Positions 1 to 8,155 are shown, counted from the first letter of the stretch. The stretch is DNA of 49,939 bases from PCRC01 sp040384665 (GCA_040384665.1 JAZKIY010000021.1:1-49939); one strand, 5' to 3'. Numbers and translations are program-made. The notes: generated by a model not told the origin, from the letters alone.

Positions 1-318
1 ACAGATTCAAACAAACTAACTGCAAACGACGAACGTTTCGCACTCGCTGCTTAATTGCCAGTGAGCTTTACAACAGCAGGCCGATGGGCTGGGCAAGGGG
101 TGTTTAGCGCAAGTTAAATGCTCCCGGCTGTAAAGATAATTTCATCGGCTGGCTCCGAGCTGGGTACCTTAGCTGGGGGCGAGACAATAGGGTGCTGGCG
201 TCCTGGGCAGCGTGCGACTGCGCGGTCCAGGTGGCGAGACTCAAATCAGACCGCTAAACATGTAGATCTGCTCGGTAAAGGCTCGCGGACGGGGGTTCGA
301 ATCCCCCCAGCTCCACCA
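1..318 (+). ncRNA. ssrA: tmRNA (ssrA), 5' end outside the window
   Basis: Transfer-messenger RNA for trans-translation, which rescues stalled ribosomes and tags the nascent peptide for proteolysis. The tag reading frame is visible at 22-54: it encodes ANDERFALAA followed by TAA, a typical proteobacterial degradation tag ending in ALAA. The 3' end has a tRNA-like T arm (GGGGGTTCGAATCCCCC) and the acceptor end CAGCTCCACCA, finishing with CCA at 316-318. Between tag and T arm lies the pseudoknot region, so the open frames there are shadows. The 5' acceptor half lies before base 1. A hairpin terminator follows directly. Confidence 0.95.
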
Positions 319-328
319 CCCAAAGACG

Positions 329-358
329 GCCACCGCCAATGAACGGCGGTGGCTTTCT
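329..358 (+). terminator. Rho-independent terminator of ssrA
   Basis: A 9 bp perfect stem (GCCACCGCC at 329-337 and GGCGGTGGC at 345-353) with a 7 nt loop, followed by the T-rich tract TTTCT. It starts 11 nt after the tmRNA CCA end. It also separates ssrA from the convergent cytochrome gene. The remaining bases up to 493 show no gene. Confidence 0.8.
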
Positions 359-493
359 CCTCTGTGGAAATCATCCAGAATCGTCTGAAACTGGCGTTCA
401 TTGGTTTTCGATTCGCACGGATTTCGCACGTAAAACCGCTTGGTGTTGTTGTGGAGGGCAGGGACGATCCCACCACCGCACAGCCACCGAGGA

Positions 494-985
494 TCAGTGC
501 CGGTCGCTGTCGCGTGATGTCTGGCTGAGGGTTTCCACATAGCTGCGCACGGCCCAGATTTCTTCCTGGCTCAGCACATTTTTCCAGGGCGGCATGTAGG
601 TGATGTTGAGGCGGATCTTGCCGTCCTGAACCGAACGTTTGAAGAAGTCATCGGCGTCCGCGAGGCAGCGCTGTTTGAGTGCGTCGTCGGCAATGCGGCG
701 ACAGAAACGCCCGACCAGTTGCAGGTTGGCGCCAATCGAGCCGCGGCCCGTGGCGTCGGCCGCGTGGCAGCGCAGGCAGTTCTCGTCAAAAATGGTTTTG
801 CCAACGGCCGCCGCCGCAACATTGCCGCGGTAGGGGTTCTGCAGTTTCCATTCGGGCCCGAGTGGGGGCAGGCTGGACGCGTCGGCACCAAACGCAGCAG
901 GGATGCAGAGTGCACTGGCCAACAGCGTGATGGCCAGGGTACGGGTTTGCGGCAGGGCCGTTAACGTGCGAAAAAATGCGTGCAT
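494..985 (-). CDS. c-type cytochrome, PedF/ExaB-like electron acceptor of the quinoprotein dehydrogenase
   Basis: Secreted monoheme cytochrome c of 163 residues. Residues 1-33 form a signal peptide (hydrophobic LAITLLASAL, AFGA cleavage region). The heme-binding CLRCH is at about 70-74, and a downstream YMPPW segment supplies the probable axial Met. The start at 985 was chosen because it gives the signal peptide and lies 6 bp after the stop of the pentapeptide gene; the open frame extending further upstream is a shadow of that gene. Two extra cysteines (RFC and KQRC, about 13 residues apart) could form a disulfide. Its position downstream of the PQQ dehydrogenase suggests that it takes electrons from that enzyme in the periplasm. 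The specific family (cytochrome c550) is inferred. Confidence 0.85.
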   Translation of the reverse strand: MHAFFRTLTALPQTRTLAITLLASALCIPAAFGADASSLPPLGPEWKLQNPYRGNVAAAAVGKTIFDENCLRCHAADATGRGSIGANLQLVGRFCRRIADDALKQRCLADADDFFKRSVQDGKIRLNITYMPPWKNVLSQEEIWAVRSYVETLSQTSRDSDRH

Positions 986-990
986 GCGGT

Positions 991-1683
991 TTACCAGTCG
1001 GTGGGGCAGCCTTTGCAGCCCTCGAAAAACGAATCGGGAAAAATCGTGTAGCGCAGGAAACTGCCTTCCATCGTGGCGTCCTGCAGGTTGGTCGCGTTGA
1101 ACTTGGTTTCCTGCAGGTTGGTGCCGATGAGCTTGGCGCGCTTGAACCAAGAGAAGGGAACGCGGGCAGCCTCCAGGTTGGCGCCTGAGAAATCGGCATC
1201 GGAGAAATCGACACGCATCAGGCGGCCATGCTCGAGATCGGCGCCGGTCAGGTTGGCGCCGCGGAAGGTGGCCACGGGCGCATTGACCTTGGCGAGCCGG
1301 GCGCCGGTCAGGTTGGCGCCGTCGAGGTTGGCGCCGGCCAGATTGGCCACCCGAAGGTCGGCCCGCATCAGGTTGGCGCCGCGCAGGTCGGCGCCGGCGA
1401 GGTCGCGTGCCGACAGGTCGGCGTGGCGCAGGTCGGCGCCGGGGCAGCGGGTGTAGGGCCAGATCGGGCAGCCATTGACGATCAGCGGGTCAATCATCGG
1501 CGGTGGCCCGGCAGGCTTGGCCTCTTGTGACGACACGAAATTTGCGGCCTTCTGCGCCGATACCGAGGGCTGTTTCTCGGCAACCGGCGGAGCCGCATGC
1601 ACGTGCTCGGCCAGGGTGGCGGCCAGCAGCAGGGCGAGATGGGCCGAGCAGTGATTCAAGGAACGGAAGTAGGAATGGGTCAT
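991..1683 (-). CDS. Secreted pentapeptide-repeat protein
   Basis: A 230-residue protein with a signal peptide (LALLLAATLAEHVHA) and then about 25 tandem A(D/N)Lxx-type pentapeptides (for example GADLRGANLMRADLRVANL). This repeat folds into a right-handed quadrilateral beta helix in known members. Cysteines flank the repeat region: NGCPIWPYTRC before it, EGCKGCPTDW at the C-terminus. Start 1683 is preceded by GGAAAAAG; an upstream in-frame ATG at 1710 gives no sensible signal sequence. It sits between the quinoprotein dehydrogenase and its cytochrome, so a periplasmic role in assembling or docking that system is possible, but no function is established. The DNA itself is repetitive (many GTTGGCGCC units). 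Confidence 0.85.
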   Translation of the reverse strand: MTHSYFRSLNHCSAHLALLLAATLAEHVHAAPPVAEKQPSVSAQKAANFVSSQEAKPAGPPPMIDPLIVNGCPIWPYTRCPGADLRHADLSARDLAGADLRGANLMRADLRVANLAGANLDGANLTGARLAKVNAPVATFRGANLTGADLEHGRLMRVDFSDADFSGANLEAARVPFSWFKRAKLIGTNLQETKFNATNLQDATMEGSFLRYTIFPDSFFEGCKGCPTDW

Positions 1684-1707
1684 CTTTTTCCAGTCTGAAA
1701 AGTGCAA

Positions 1708-1741
1708 CATGGCTGGTGCGGGGTACCCCGCACCAGCCATG
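1708..1741 (-). terminator. Perfect 34 bp palindrome after the PQQ dehydrogenase
   Basis: A perfect inverted repeat with no unpaired loop on paper, centred on GTAC at 1723-1726, starting CATGGCTGG and ending CCAGCCATG. It lies about 20 nt downstream of the dehydrogenase stop and 24 nt upstream of the next start. On the minus strand it is followed by TTGCACTTTT. It probably forms a strong mRNA hairpin that stops or reduces transcription into the pentapeptide and cytochrome genes, or stabilises the dehydrogenase transcript. Confidence 0.7.
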
Positions 1742-1761
1742 GGCGTCAGCGTGTCACAGGC

Positions 1762-3663
1762 TTATTTGCTGGCGACGAGTTTGGGCAGCTTGAAGACCCA
1801 CATCGAGCCACCCTGATTGACCTGCTTGGTCAGCTCGGCCATGTCACCGCCCCACAGCGGCACGGCGCCGCCGTAGCCCGACTGGATACCGATGAACTGC
1901 TCGCCGTCCATTTCCCAGGTCACGGGCACGGAAACCACGCCAGAGCCGGTCTGGAACTTCCACAGTTCCTTGCCGTTCTTGGCATCGAAGGCCTTCACAT
2001 AACCGTCGGAGGTACCCGTGAACACCAGGTTGCCCGCGGTGGTGAGCGTACCGGCCCACAGGGGGAACTTCTCCTTGTGTTCCCAGGCGATCTTGCCCGT
2101 GACGGGGTTGATGGCCCGCAGCGTGCCGACGTGGTCCTCGAACAGGCGCTTGATGCGGAAGCCCTGGCCCAGGTAGGCGGCACCCGGCTTGTAGGTGATG
2201 TTTTCCGTCCAGTAGTCCATCGCCCAGTGGTTTGCCGGGATGTAGAACAAGCCGGTGTCGGGGCTGAAGCTCATCGGCATCCAGTTCGTGCCACCAAGGA
2301 AGGGCGGCGACACGAAGATCGAATCGCCTTTTTCCTGGCCTGGCTTGACCTGTGGTGGGTGCTGGCCTTCCACAATGTTCGGCTTGCCGGTTTTCAGGTC
2401 GAAGCCCTTGGCCCAGGTGATGCCGTCCACGAAGGGGTAAGCGCCGAGCAGCGAGGTGGGCTTGTTCGGGTAGCCCGCGCCGGTGGCCAGCTTGGTTCGG
2501 TCGGTCACGAAGAAGAAGCCGTTGCGGTCGGCGTGGGCGCTGGCCTTGACCATCTTGCCGGTGGCCGGGTCCTTGAACTCGAACAGCACAACCGAGTTGT
2601 TGCCGGAAAAGTCCCAGGCGTCGTTCGGGGTGTGCTGGAAGAAGCCCTTGAGTTCGCCGGTGCTCGCGTCCACATAGGCCTGGCCCGAGGTGAACAGGCT
2701 GTCCCAATTGCGCGGATCGTCGCCTTCCTTGGTGCGCTTCCAGGTGTTCCACGGTGCCGGGTTGCCGGTACCGATCACAACCATGTTGTTTTCCACGTCG
2801 AAGCTGGCGGTCTGCCAGGGGGCACCGCCGCCGTGGTTCCAGGCATCGACCAGTTTGCCGTCTTTGTCGCGCGGCCAGCTCGGAGCCTTGGCATCGCCGG
2901 TGATGGTGGAGTCTTTGCCGTTCAGGCGGCCCATGTGGCCTTCGACCATCGGGCGGGCCCAGACTTCCTCACCGGTTTCGGTGTCGCGGGCGAAGAGCCA
3001 GCCGACCACGCCGAATTCGTCACCCGACGAGCCGTGCACCAGCAGCACGCGGCCCGTTTTCTGGTCCTTGACGATGAACGGCGCGCCAGTCATCGTGTAG
3101 CCGATCTTGTGGTCACCCCATTTCTTGCTCCACAGCACCTTGCCGGTGTCCTTGTCGAGGGCCACCATGCCGGCGTCCAGCGTACCGAAGAAGACCTTGT
3201 TGCCGAAGATCGCAGCGCCGCGGTTCACCACGTCGCAGCAGGGGCGGATGTCGTCGGGCAGGCGGTGCTCGTACTGCCACAGACGCTTGCCGGTGCGGGC
3301 ATCGATGGCATAGAAACGCGAGTAGGAACCGGTCGCGTAGATCACGCCGTCCTGCACCAGCACCTGGCCTTCCTGGCCACGCTGTTTCTCACCACCGAAA
3401 GAGAAGCTCCAGGCCGGGACCAGGTTGGCGACGTTCTTCGCATTGATCTTGGTAAGCTTGCTGTGGCGCTGGGCTTTCATGCCCAGGCCGTAGGTCAGCA
3501 CGTCGGTGGTGCTTTTGTCGTCATTGACGACATCTTCCCAAGTGACGGCTTTGCCGGCCGCATGGGCGGCCGGGGCAAAGGACAGCAGGGCTGCCAATGC
3601 AGTTGCCGCCAGCGTGAATGCCTGCCTTGTCATGCGTTTTTTCGATTGTTGTGTGTTGCCCAT
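1762..3663 (-). CDS. PQQ-dependent (quinoprotein) alcohol dehydrogenase, ExaA/PedE-like
   Basis: Periplasmic eight-bladed beta-propeller enzyme of 633 residues that oxidises alcohols to aldehydes using pyrroloquinoline quinone and a metal ion. The Tat-less signal peptide runs to about residue 36 (LLSFAPAAHA). The vicinal cysteine pair typical of the family is at 142-143 (RPCCDVVNRG). The catalytic Asp is at about 351 in AWDFSGNN. Residue +2 from it is Ser, as in calcium-type ethanol dehydrogenases; lanthanide-dependent XoxF/PedH enzymes have Asp there, so this one is predicted to use calcium. Several W-docking propeller repeats are visible (TGKRLWQYE, TGKVLWSKK, NGKELWKFQ). Start 3663 is preceded by AAGGGGA at good spacing. 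It is transcribed away from the response regulator and followed by pentapeptide and cytochrome genes. No PQQ biosynthesis genes are in the window. Confidence 0.93.
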   Translation of the reverse strand: MGNTQQSKKRMTRQAFTLAATALAALLSFAPAAHAAGKAVTWEDVVNDDKSTTDVLTYGLGMKAQRHSKLTKINAKNVANLVPAWSFSFGGEKQRGQEGQVLVQDGVIYATGSYSRFYAIDARTGKRLWQYEHRLPDDIRPCCDVVNRGAAIFGNKVFFGTLDAGMVALDKDTGKVLWSKKWGDHKIGYTMTGAPFIVKDQKTGRVLLVHGSSGDEFGVVGWLFARDTETGEEVWARPMVEGHMGRLNGKDSTITGDAKAPSWPRDKDGKLVDAWNHGGGAPWQTASFDVENNMVVIGTGNPAPWNTWKRTKEGDDPRNWDSLFTSGQAYVDASTGELKGFFQHTPNDAWDFSGNNSVVLFEFKDPATGKMVKASAHADRNGFFFVTDRTKLATGAGYPNKPTSLLGAYPFVDGITWAKGFDLKTGKPNIVEGQHPPQVKPGQEKGDSIFVSPPFLGGTNWMPMSFSPDTGLFYIPANHWAMDYWTENITYKPGAAYLGQGFRIKRLFEDHVGTLRAINPVTGKIAWEHKEKFPLWAGTLTTAGNLVFTGTSDGYVKAFDAKNGKELWKFQTGSGVVSVPVTWEMDGEQFIGIQSGYGGAVPLWGGDMAELTKQVNQGGSMWVFKLPKLVASK

Positions 3664-3795
3664 CAGATTCCCCTTCGTTTGTAAGGACATGTCTCCGTAA
3701 TGCCGGCAGCCGGGGCTGCCAGTTGTACCGGGGTCTCCCAAGCGCCCCCGGCCCGCGGATTCTGTGGCGCGCCTTGCTTTGGGTCTGCCAACAAT

Positions 3796-3824
3796 TTCCC
3801 AAGCAGGTATGGGAAATACTCCCA
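3796..3824. promoter_or_regulatory. Candidate operator between the alcohol dehydrogenase and its divergent regulator
   Basis: Three TGGGA/TCCCA half-sites in alternating orientation: TTCCCA at 3796-3801, TGGGAA at 3810-3815 and TCCCA at 3820-3824. They form two overlapping inverted repeats with 8 and 5 nt spacers. They lie in the 213 bp divergent interval, about 50 bp before the response-regulator start. This is a natural place for the LuxR-type regulator to bind, but the link is inferred from position and symmetry only. Confidence 0.45.
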
Positions 3825-3876
3825 ATCTCGGCGTGTTTTGTACGGCGCAGGCGCAAGCCGTGGTCGAATGCAACCC

Positions 3877-4533
3877 ATGAAGAATCTGATCCTGGTGGAC
3901 GACCATGCCGTGGTGCGCGCGGGTTATCGCCGCCTGCTCGAAACCGAGCCCGACCTGACCATCGTCGGCGAGTGTGGGAATGCCGAGGAAGCACTGGAGT
4001 TGCTGGCCCGCCAGCCCTGCTGCCTGCTCGTGCTTGACGCCAGCCTGCCCGGCAAGAGCGGCCTGGATTTGTTGCGCAGGGTGACGCTGCGCTGGCCAGA
4101 ATTGCCGGTGCTGATGTTCTCGATGCACGAGTACCCCAGCGTTGCAGCCCAGGCGCTGCGGCTCGGTGCGCGGGGCTATGTCACCAAGGCCAGCGATTCG
4201 CAGACACTGGTGCAGGCCGTGCGCCATGTGCTGGCCGGCAAGGTGTTCCTTTCGCCCGACATCATGATGTCGCTGCCGGAGTTTCTGGGTGCCGCGCGCA
4301 ACACCATCCAGCGCCTCGGGCTGGGGCCGCGCGAGCTGGATGTGGTGCGCCTGCTGTCGGAAGGCCGCACCCTGGCGGACACCGCGCTGAGCATGGGCAT
4401 CAGCAGCAAGACCGTCAGCAACTACCTGAGCCAGATCAAAAGCAAGCTCACCCTCAACACCGATTTCGAACTTGCTTTCTGGGCCTGGGCCAACGGGGTG
4501 GCGAGCGCGCCGCCTCAGCTCGGCGACAGCTGA
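3877..4533 (+). CDS. LuxR/NarL-type response regulator, likely activator of the PQQ dehydrogenase genes
   Basis: A 218-residue two-component response regulator. The receiver domain spans about 1-120, with acidic pocket D8-D9, phospho-acceptor D54 (VLDASLPG) and K104 (YVTKAS). The C-terminal LuxR-type helix-turn-helix is at about 150-205 (LGPRELDVVRLLSEG, MGISSKTVSNYLSQIK). It is divergent from the quinoprotein dehydrogenase, the arrangement seen for ExaE/AgmR-type regulators of alcohol oxidation, so control of that operon is likely. No sensor kinase is adjacent; the orphan kinase at 41002 is far away. An alternative in-frame start at 3868 would add three residues. Confidence 0.88.
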   Translation: MKNLILVDDHAVVRAGYRRLLETEPDLTIVGECGNAEEALELLARQPCCLLVLDASLPGKSGLDLLRRVTLRWPELPVLMFSMHEYPSVAAQALRLGARGYVTKASDSQTLVQAVRHVLAGKVFLSPDIMMSLPEFLGAARNTIQRLGLGPRELDVVRLLSEGRTLADTALSMGISSKTVSNYLSQIKSKLTLNTDFELAFWAWANGVASAPPQLGDS

Positions 4534-4594
4534 CCGAGACACCAGCGTGGGCTCGACTGCGTGCCATCCGCGCACCGCAGTACACTGCCCGCCC

Positions 4595-5329
4595 ATGCAA
4601 CTGCAAGAGATTCTTTATTCCCAGGGTTTTGGCACCCGGCGCGTCTGCGCAGGGCTGGTTCAACAGGGTTTTGTGACGGTAGCCGGCGAAAAACCTGCCG
4701 ATGCCGCTATGGAATTTGAAGCAAAAGGGCTGGTGTTCACCGTCCAGGGGGCGACTTGGGAATACCACGAGCCCGCCTACCTGATGCTGCACAAGCCGGC
4801 GGGCACAGAGTGTTCGCAAAAACCGTCCACCTACCCCAGCATCTACACACTGCTGCCGGGGCCGCTGCGCCTGCGGCCGCAAAAAGGCCCGGTGCAAGGC
4901 GTTCAGGCCGTCGGTCGGCTTGACCAGGACACCACCGGCCTGCTGCTGCTCACCGACGACGGCAAGTTCATCCACCGCATGAGCTCGCCGCGCCACCACG
5001 TGCCCAAGGTCTACGAAGTGACGACCAAACACCCGGTGGACGCGACCCAGGTGCAGCGTCTGCTGGACGGCGTGGTGCTGGACGACGACCCTGCAGCGGT
5101 GCGCGCGGCGGATTGCGAAGCCACAGGCACACACCAGTTGCGGCTGACGCTGACCGAGGGCAAGTACCACCAGGTCAAGCGCATGCTGGCGGCGGTGAGC
5201 AACCGGGTGGAGGGCCTGCACCGGTCGCGGATCGGCGATCTGGTGCTGCCGGACGATCTGGCGCCCGGTCAATGGCGCTGGCTGCGGCCACACGAACTTG
5301 GCGCAGTGGGCTACCAGCCGCCCCCATGA
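4595..5329 (+). CDS. rsuA: 16S rRNA pseudouridine synthase RsuA-like
   Basis: A 244-residue pseudouridine synthase of the RsuA/RluB/E/F family, which isomerises uridine in ribosomal RNA (U516 of 16S rRNA for RsuA). The N-terminal S4-like RNA-binding part is at about 1-50 (LYSQGFGTRRVCAGLVQQGFV). The catalytic motif is GRLDQDTTGLLLLTDDG, containing the active Asp, followed by KVYEVT and the C-terminal EGKYHQVKRM motif. The start was chosen because the S4 domain begins there; the open frame extends upstream without similarity. The stop overlaps an ATGA with a possible upstream start of the next frame. RsuA rather than RluE is favoured but not certain. Confidence 0.88.
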   Translation: MQLQEILYSQGFGTRRVCAGLVQQGFVTVAGEKPADAAMEFEAKGLVFTVQGATWEYHEPAYLMLHKPAGTECSQKPSTYPSIYTLLPGPLRLRPQKGPVQGVQAVGRLDQDTTGLLLLTDDGKFIHRMSSPRHHVPKVYEVTTKHPVDATQVQRLLDGVVLDDDPAAVRAADCEATGTHQLRLTLTEGKYHQVKRMLAAVSNRVEGLHRSRIGDLVLPDDLAPGQWRWLRPHELGAVGYQPPP

Positions 5330-5418
5330 TGCGTGGCGTGCGGCCGACAGCAGCCAAACCAGGGCGAGGCACGGCTACACTTCCGGGCTCGTACCAACCC
5401 TTGCAAAGCACCTCTTTT

Positions 5419-6396
5419 GTGAACCGCATCTTGATGTTTCTGGCTGGCGCCATGGTCTTGTGGGCCGCCCTGGGCACGGCCCAGGCCGCTGCGCCGATCT
5501 TTGTCCTGAACTCGCTCGACGCTTCTGTGAGCGTGATAGACCCGGTGACGCTGGAGGAAACACGGCGGTTTACCACCGGCAAGGAGCCCCACCACCTCTA
5601 CCTGACGCCCGACGAAAAGTCGCTGGTGGTGGCCAACGCGCTGGGCGATTCGCTGACCTTCATCGACCCTCGAACAGCCGAGGTGCAGCGTGAAATCCGT
5701 GGCATTCTGGACCCTTACCACCTGCGTTTTACGCCCGACATGAAGTGGTTTGTCACCACCGCCAACCGGCTGAACCACATCGACTTCTACCGCTGGGACG
5801 GCAAAGACCTGGCGCTGGTCAAACGCGTCAGCACCGGCAAAACGCCCAGCCACCTGTGGATCGACAGCAAAAGCACCCGCGTCTACGCCACCATGCAGGA
5901 CAGCGACGAGCTGGTCGCGATCGACATCGCCACCCAGACCATTCTGTGGCGCATTGGCACTGGCAAGATTCCGGCCGACGTGTTTGGCACCCCCGACGAC
6001 CGCCTGATCCTGGTGGCCCTGACCGGTGGCGACAGCGTGGAGGTGTTCGACGTGTCAGGCGCCCAGCCGGTGCTGCAGAAAAAAATCAAGACCGGGGAGG
6101 GTGCCCACGCCTTCCGCAGTGTCGGGGACAAACGCCATGTCTACGTCAGCAACCGCGTGGCCAATACCGTCAGCAAGGTCGACACCCAGACTCTGACGGT
6201 GGTCGACAGCTTTCCGGTGCCCGGTGGGCCAGATTGCATGGACGTGTCGGCCGACGGCAAGACCCTGTATGTCGGTTCGCGCTGGGCGCGCAAGCTGTCG
6301 GTGGTCGATATTGCCTCGCGCAAGGTGGTGCGCCAGGTCAACGTAGGAAAGTCACCCCATGGGGTCTGGACACTCGACCACGCGCCGCGCCAGTAG
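5419..6396 (+). CDS. Secreted YVTN-family beta-propeller protein
   Basis: A protein of about 325 residues with a signal peptide (LMFLAGAMVLWAALGTAQAAA) and then repeating beta-propeller units of the YVTN/PQQ-associated type, such as FVLNSLDASVSVIDPVTLEE, VYATMQDSDELVAIDIATQ, VYVSNRVANTVSKVDTQTL and LYVGSRWARKLSVVDIAS. These surface propellers usually bind partners rather than catalyse; related ones occur beside PQQ-dependent catabolic genes, and such a gene set lies 1 kb away, but the link is only positional. The start is uncertain: GTG 5419 gives the best signal peptide, ATG 5434 is possible, and ATG 5326 overlaps the rsuA stop but would add about 30 unconvincing residues. The 3' end overlaps the next gene by 38 bp, suggesting coupled translation. 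Confidence 0.8.
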   Translation: MNRILMFLAGAMVLWAALGTAQAAAPIFVLNSLDASVSVIDPVTLEETRRFTTGKEPHHLYLTPDEKSLVVANALGDSLTFIDPRTAEVQREIRGILDPYHLRFTPDMKWFVTTANRLNHIDFYRWDGKDLALVKRVSTGKTPSHLWIDSKSTRVYATMQDSDELVAIDIATQTILWRIGTGKIPADVFGTPDDRLILVALTGGDSVEVFDVSGAQPVLQKKIKTGEGAHAFRSVGDKRHVYVSNRVANTVSKVDTQTLTVVDSFPVPGGPDCMDVSADGKTLYVGSRWARKLSVVDIASRKVVRQVNVGKSPHGVWTLDHAPRQ

Positions 6397-7186
6397 CGGC
6401 ACGGCCCTGCTGGGCGTGCTGCTGTGGTTGCCCTGGGCCGCCGTGGCCGATACGCCGCCTGCCACCTGTGACAAACCGGTCTACCTGACGGTGGACACCG
6501 GCCACATGGGCGTCGCCGACCTGTTTGCCGAGGTGCTCAAACGGCACCAGGTCAAGGTCACCTTTTTTCTGGCCAACGAAACCACGCTCACTGGCGGCAC
6601 CTCGCTGGACGACCAGTGGGCGCCTTGGTGGCGTGCCCGTGCTGCCGAGGGCCACGCCTTTGCCTCCCACACCTGGGACCACGGCTACTGGCGCGGGGAT
6701 CTGCCTGGCCCCCAGTTCCGCATCCGCCAGACTTTTGGCCCGCACGCCGACCAGACCGACACCTGGTCGGCCCAGCGCTACTGCGACGAACTGCAGCGGC
6801 CCGCGCAACGCCTCAAAACCATGACGGGTGTCACCATGCTGCCGCTGTTCCGTGCACCCGGGGGCAAAACGTCGCCCGCGCTGCTGGCGGCCACCCGGCA
6901 GTGCGGCTACCAGCATGTGGGCTGGTCAGACGCCGGTTTTCTGGGCGATGAGTTGCCCAGCGACCGCTACCCCAACGCCCAACTCCTGGCCAAGGCTTTG
7001 CGCGACATCCGCCCCGGCGATATTCTGCTGGCACACCTCGGCATCTGGTCCCGCAAGGACCCCTGGGCGCCGGCCGCGCTGGAGCCATTGGTGCGTGGCC
7101 TGAAAGCCAAAGGCTACTGTTTCGCCACGCTGCAGCAGCACCCCGATTACACCGCCTGGCTTGCACCCAAGCCCGCCAACCGTTAA
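6359..7186 (+). CDS. Secreted polysaccharide deacetylase (NodB-fold)
   Basis: A 275-residue carbohydrate esterase 4-like protein with a signal peptide (GTALLGVLLWLPWAAVADT). NodB motifs are recognisable: YLTVDTGH corresponds to the usual TFDDGP (the first Asp of the pair is replaced, the second D is kept), ASHTWDHGYW carries the metal-binding SHTxxH, and RAPGG is motif 3. LLAHLGIW is the late motif containing His. Members remove N-acetyl or O-acetyl groups from cell-wall or exopolysaccharides. The start is preceded by TAGGAAAG and lies inside the preceding propeller gene, so both are probably translated together. Confidence 0.85.
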   Translation: MGSGHSTTRRASSGTALLGVLLWLPWAAVADTPPATCDKPVYLTVDTGHMGVADLFAEVLKRHQVKVTFFLANETTLTGGTSLDDQWAPWWRARAAEGHAFASHTWDHGYWRGDLPGPQFRIRQTFGPHADQTDTWSAQRYCDELQRPAQRLKTMTGVTMLPLFRAPGGKTSPALLAATRQCGYQHVGWSDAGFLGDELPSDRYPNAQLLAKALRDIRPGDILLAHLGIWSRKDPWAPAALEPLVRGLKAKGYCFATLQQHPDYTAWLAPKPANR

Positions 7187-7198
7187 CACCGCACCGAC

Positions 7199-8155
7199 AT
7201 GGACACCCTGACCAACCTGTTTGCCACTGCGCAGCAAATGCTGTTTGAAACCGTGGTGCAACCGCTGGTGTTTGCCGCCGGCGAGGGCGGTCTGCTCGAA
7301 GACGCCTTTGACGCCACCGGCTGGCTGCTGGTGGGCCTGCTGCAGCTCGCGGTGCTGCTGCTGGTGATTGCACCGCTGCAGCGCTGGCGGCCGGTGGAGC
7401 CGGTCACAGACCGGCCTGAGGTCCGAACCGACGTGCTCTACACGCTGATCCACCGGCTCGGGCTGTTCCGGCTGGCGCTGTTTTTCACGCTCGACCCACT
7501 GGCCGACGAGTTGTTCGGTGCCTTGCGCGCAGAAGGCATTGGCACTTTTCACCTGGACCAGCTCTGGCCCGGCGTGACCGACCTGGCCTGGGTCAGTTTT
7601 GTGCTGTACCTGCTGGTCTTTGACTTTGTCGATTACTGGATCCACCGCGGCCAGCACCACTGGAACTGGTGGTGGTCGCTGCACGCGTTGCACCACTCCC
7701 AGCGCCAGATGACGATGTGGAGCGACAACCGCAACCACTTGCTGGACGATGTGTTGCGCGACACCATTTTTGTGTTGGTGGCGCAGGCCATTGGTGTTGG
7801 CCCTGGCCAGTTTGTCGCGTTGGTGGCGTTCACCCAGCTGAGCGAGAGCTTCCAGCACGCCAACGTGCGGGTCTGGTTTGGCCGGGTGGGTGAGCGGCTG
7901 TGGATCAGCCCGCGTTTTCACCGCCTTCACCACAGCATTGGCCTGGGACACGAGTCAAGAGGGCGGCAGACCCTGGGGGGACACAACTTTGGAGTTCTCT
8001 TGCCCTGGTGGGACATGCTGTTTCGCACCGGCAACTTTGAATACCGCTTCGACCCCACCGGCATCCGCGACCAGGCCGAGCAGGGGCGCGATTACGGGCG
8101 GGGCTTCTGGCGCCAGCAATGGCTGGGATTGAAGCGCCTGGCAGGCCGCGCCTGA
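7199..8155 (+). CDS. Sterol desaturase / fatty-acid hydroxylase superfamily membrane protein
   Basis: A 318-residue integral membrane di-iron oxygenase candidate. Membrane segments include WLLVGLLQLAVLLLVIAPL (about 41-59) and VSFVLYLLVFDFVDYW. The histidine clusters that bind the two irons are present: HRGQHH, LHALHHSQ, and FHRLHHS near the C-terminus. The bacterial family hydroxylates or desaturates lipids such as carotenoids, hopanoids or fatty acids; the substrate here cannot be told. It starts 12 bp after the deacetylase stop and may be cotranscribed. Confidence 0.85.
   Translation: MDTLTNLFATAQQMLFETVVQPLVFAAGEGGLLEDAFDATGWLLVGLLQLAVLLLVIAPLQRWRPVEPVTDRPEVRTDVLYTLIHRLGLFRLALFFTLDPLADELFGALRAEGIGTFHLDQLWPGVTDLAWVSFVLYLLVFDFVDYWIHRGQHHWNWWWSLHALHHSQRQMTMWSDNRNHLLDDVLRDTIFVLVAQAIGVGPGQFVALVAFTQLSESFQHANVRVWFGRVGERLWISPRFHRLHHSIGLGHESRGRQTLGGHNFGVLLPWWDMLFRTGNFEYRFDPTGIRDQAEQGRDYGRGFWRQQWLGLKRLAGRA

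Noticed and set aside
118..342. Open frame of 74 codons on the plus strand
   Set aside because: It lies inside the tmRNA, whose tag and 3' end are certain.
1191..1460. Tandem DNA repeat with GTTGGCGCC units as a possible CRISPR or satellite
   Set aside because: Spacing is 15 bases and reflects coding of pentapeptide repeats, without unique spacers.
1702..3684. Long open frame on the plus strand opposite the PQQ dehydrogenase
   Set aside because: Shadow of a high-GC gene; no family motifs, while the minus-strand frame has catalytic residues and signal peptide.
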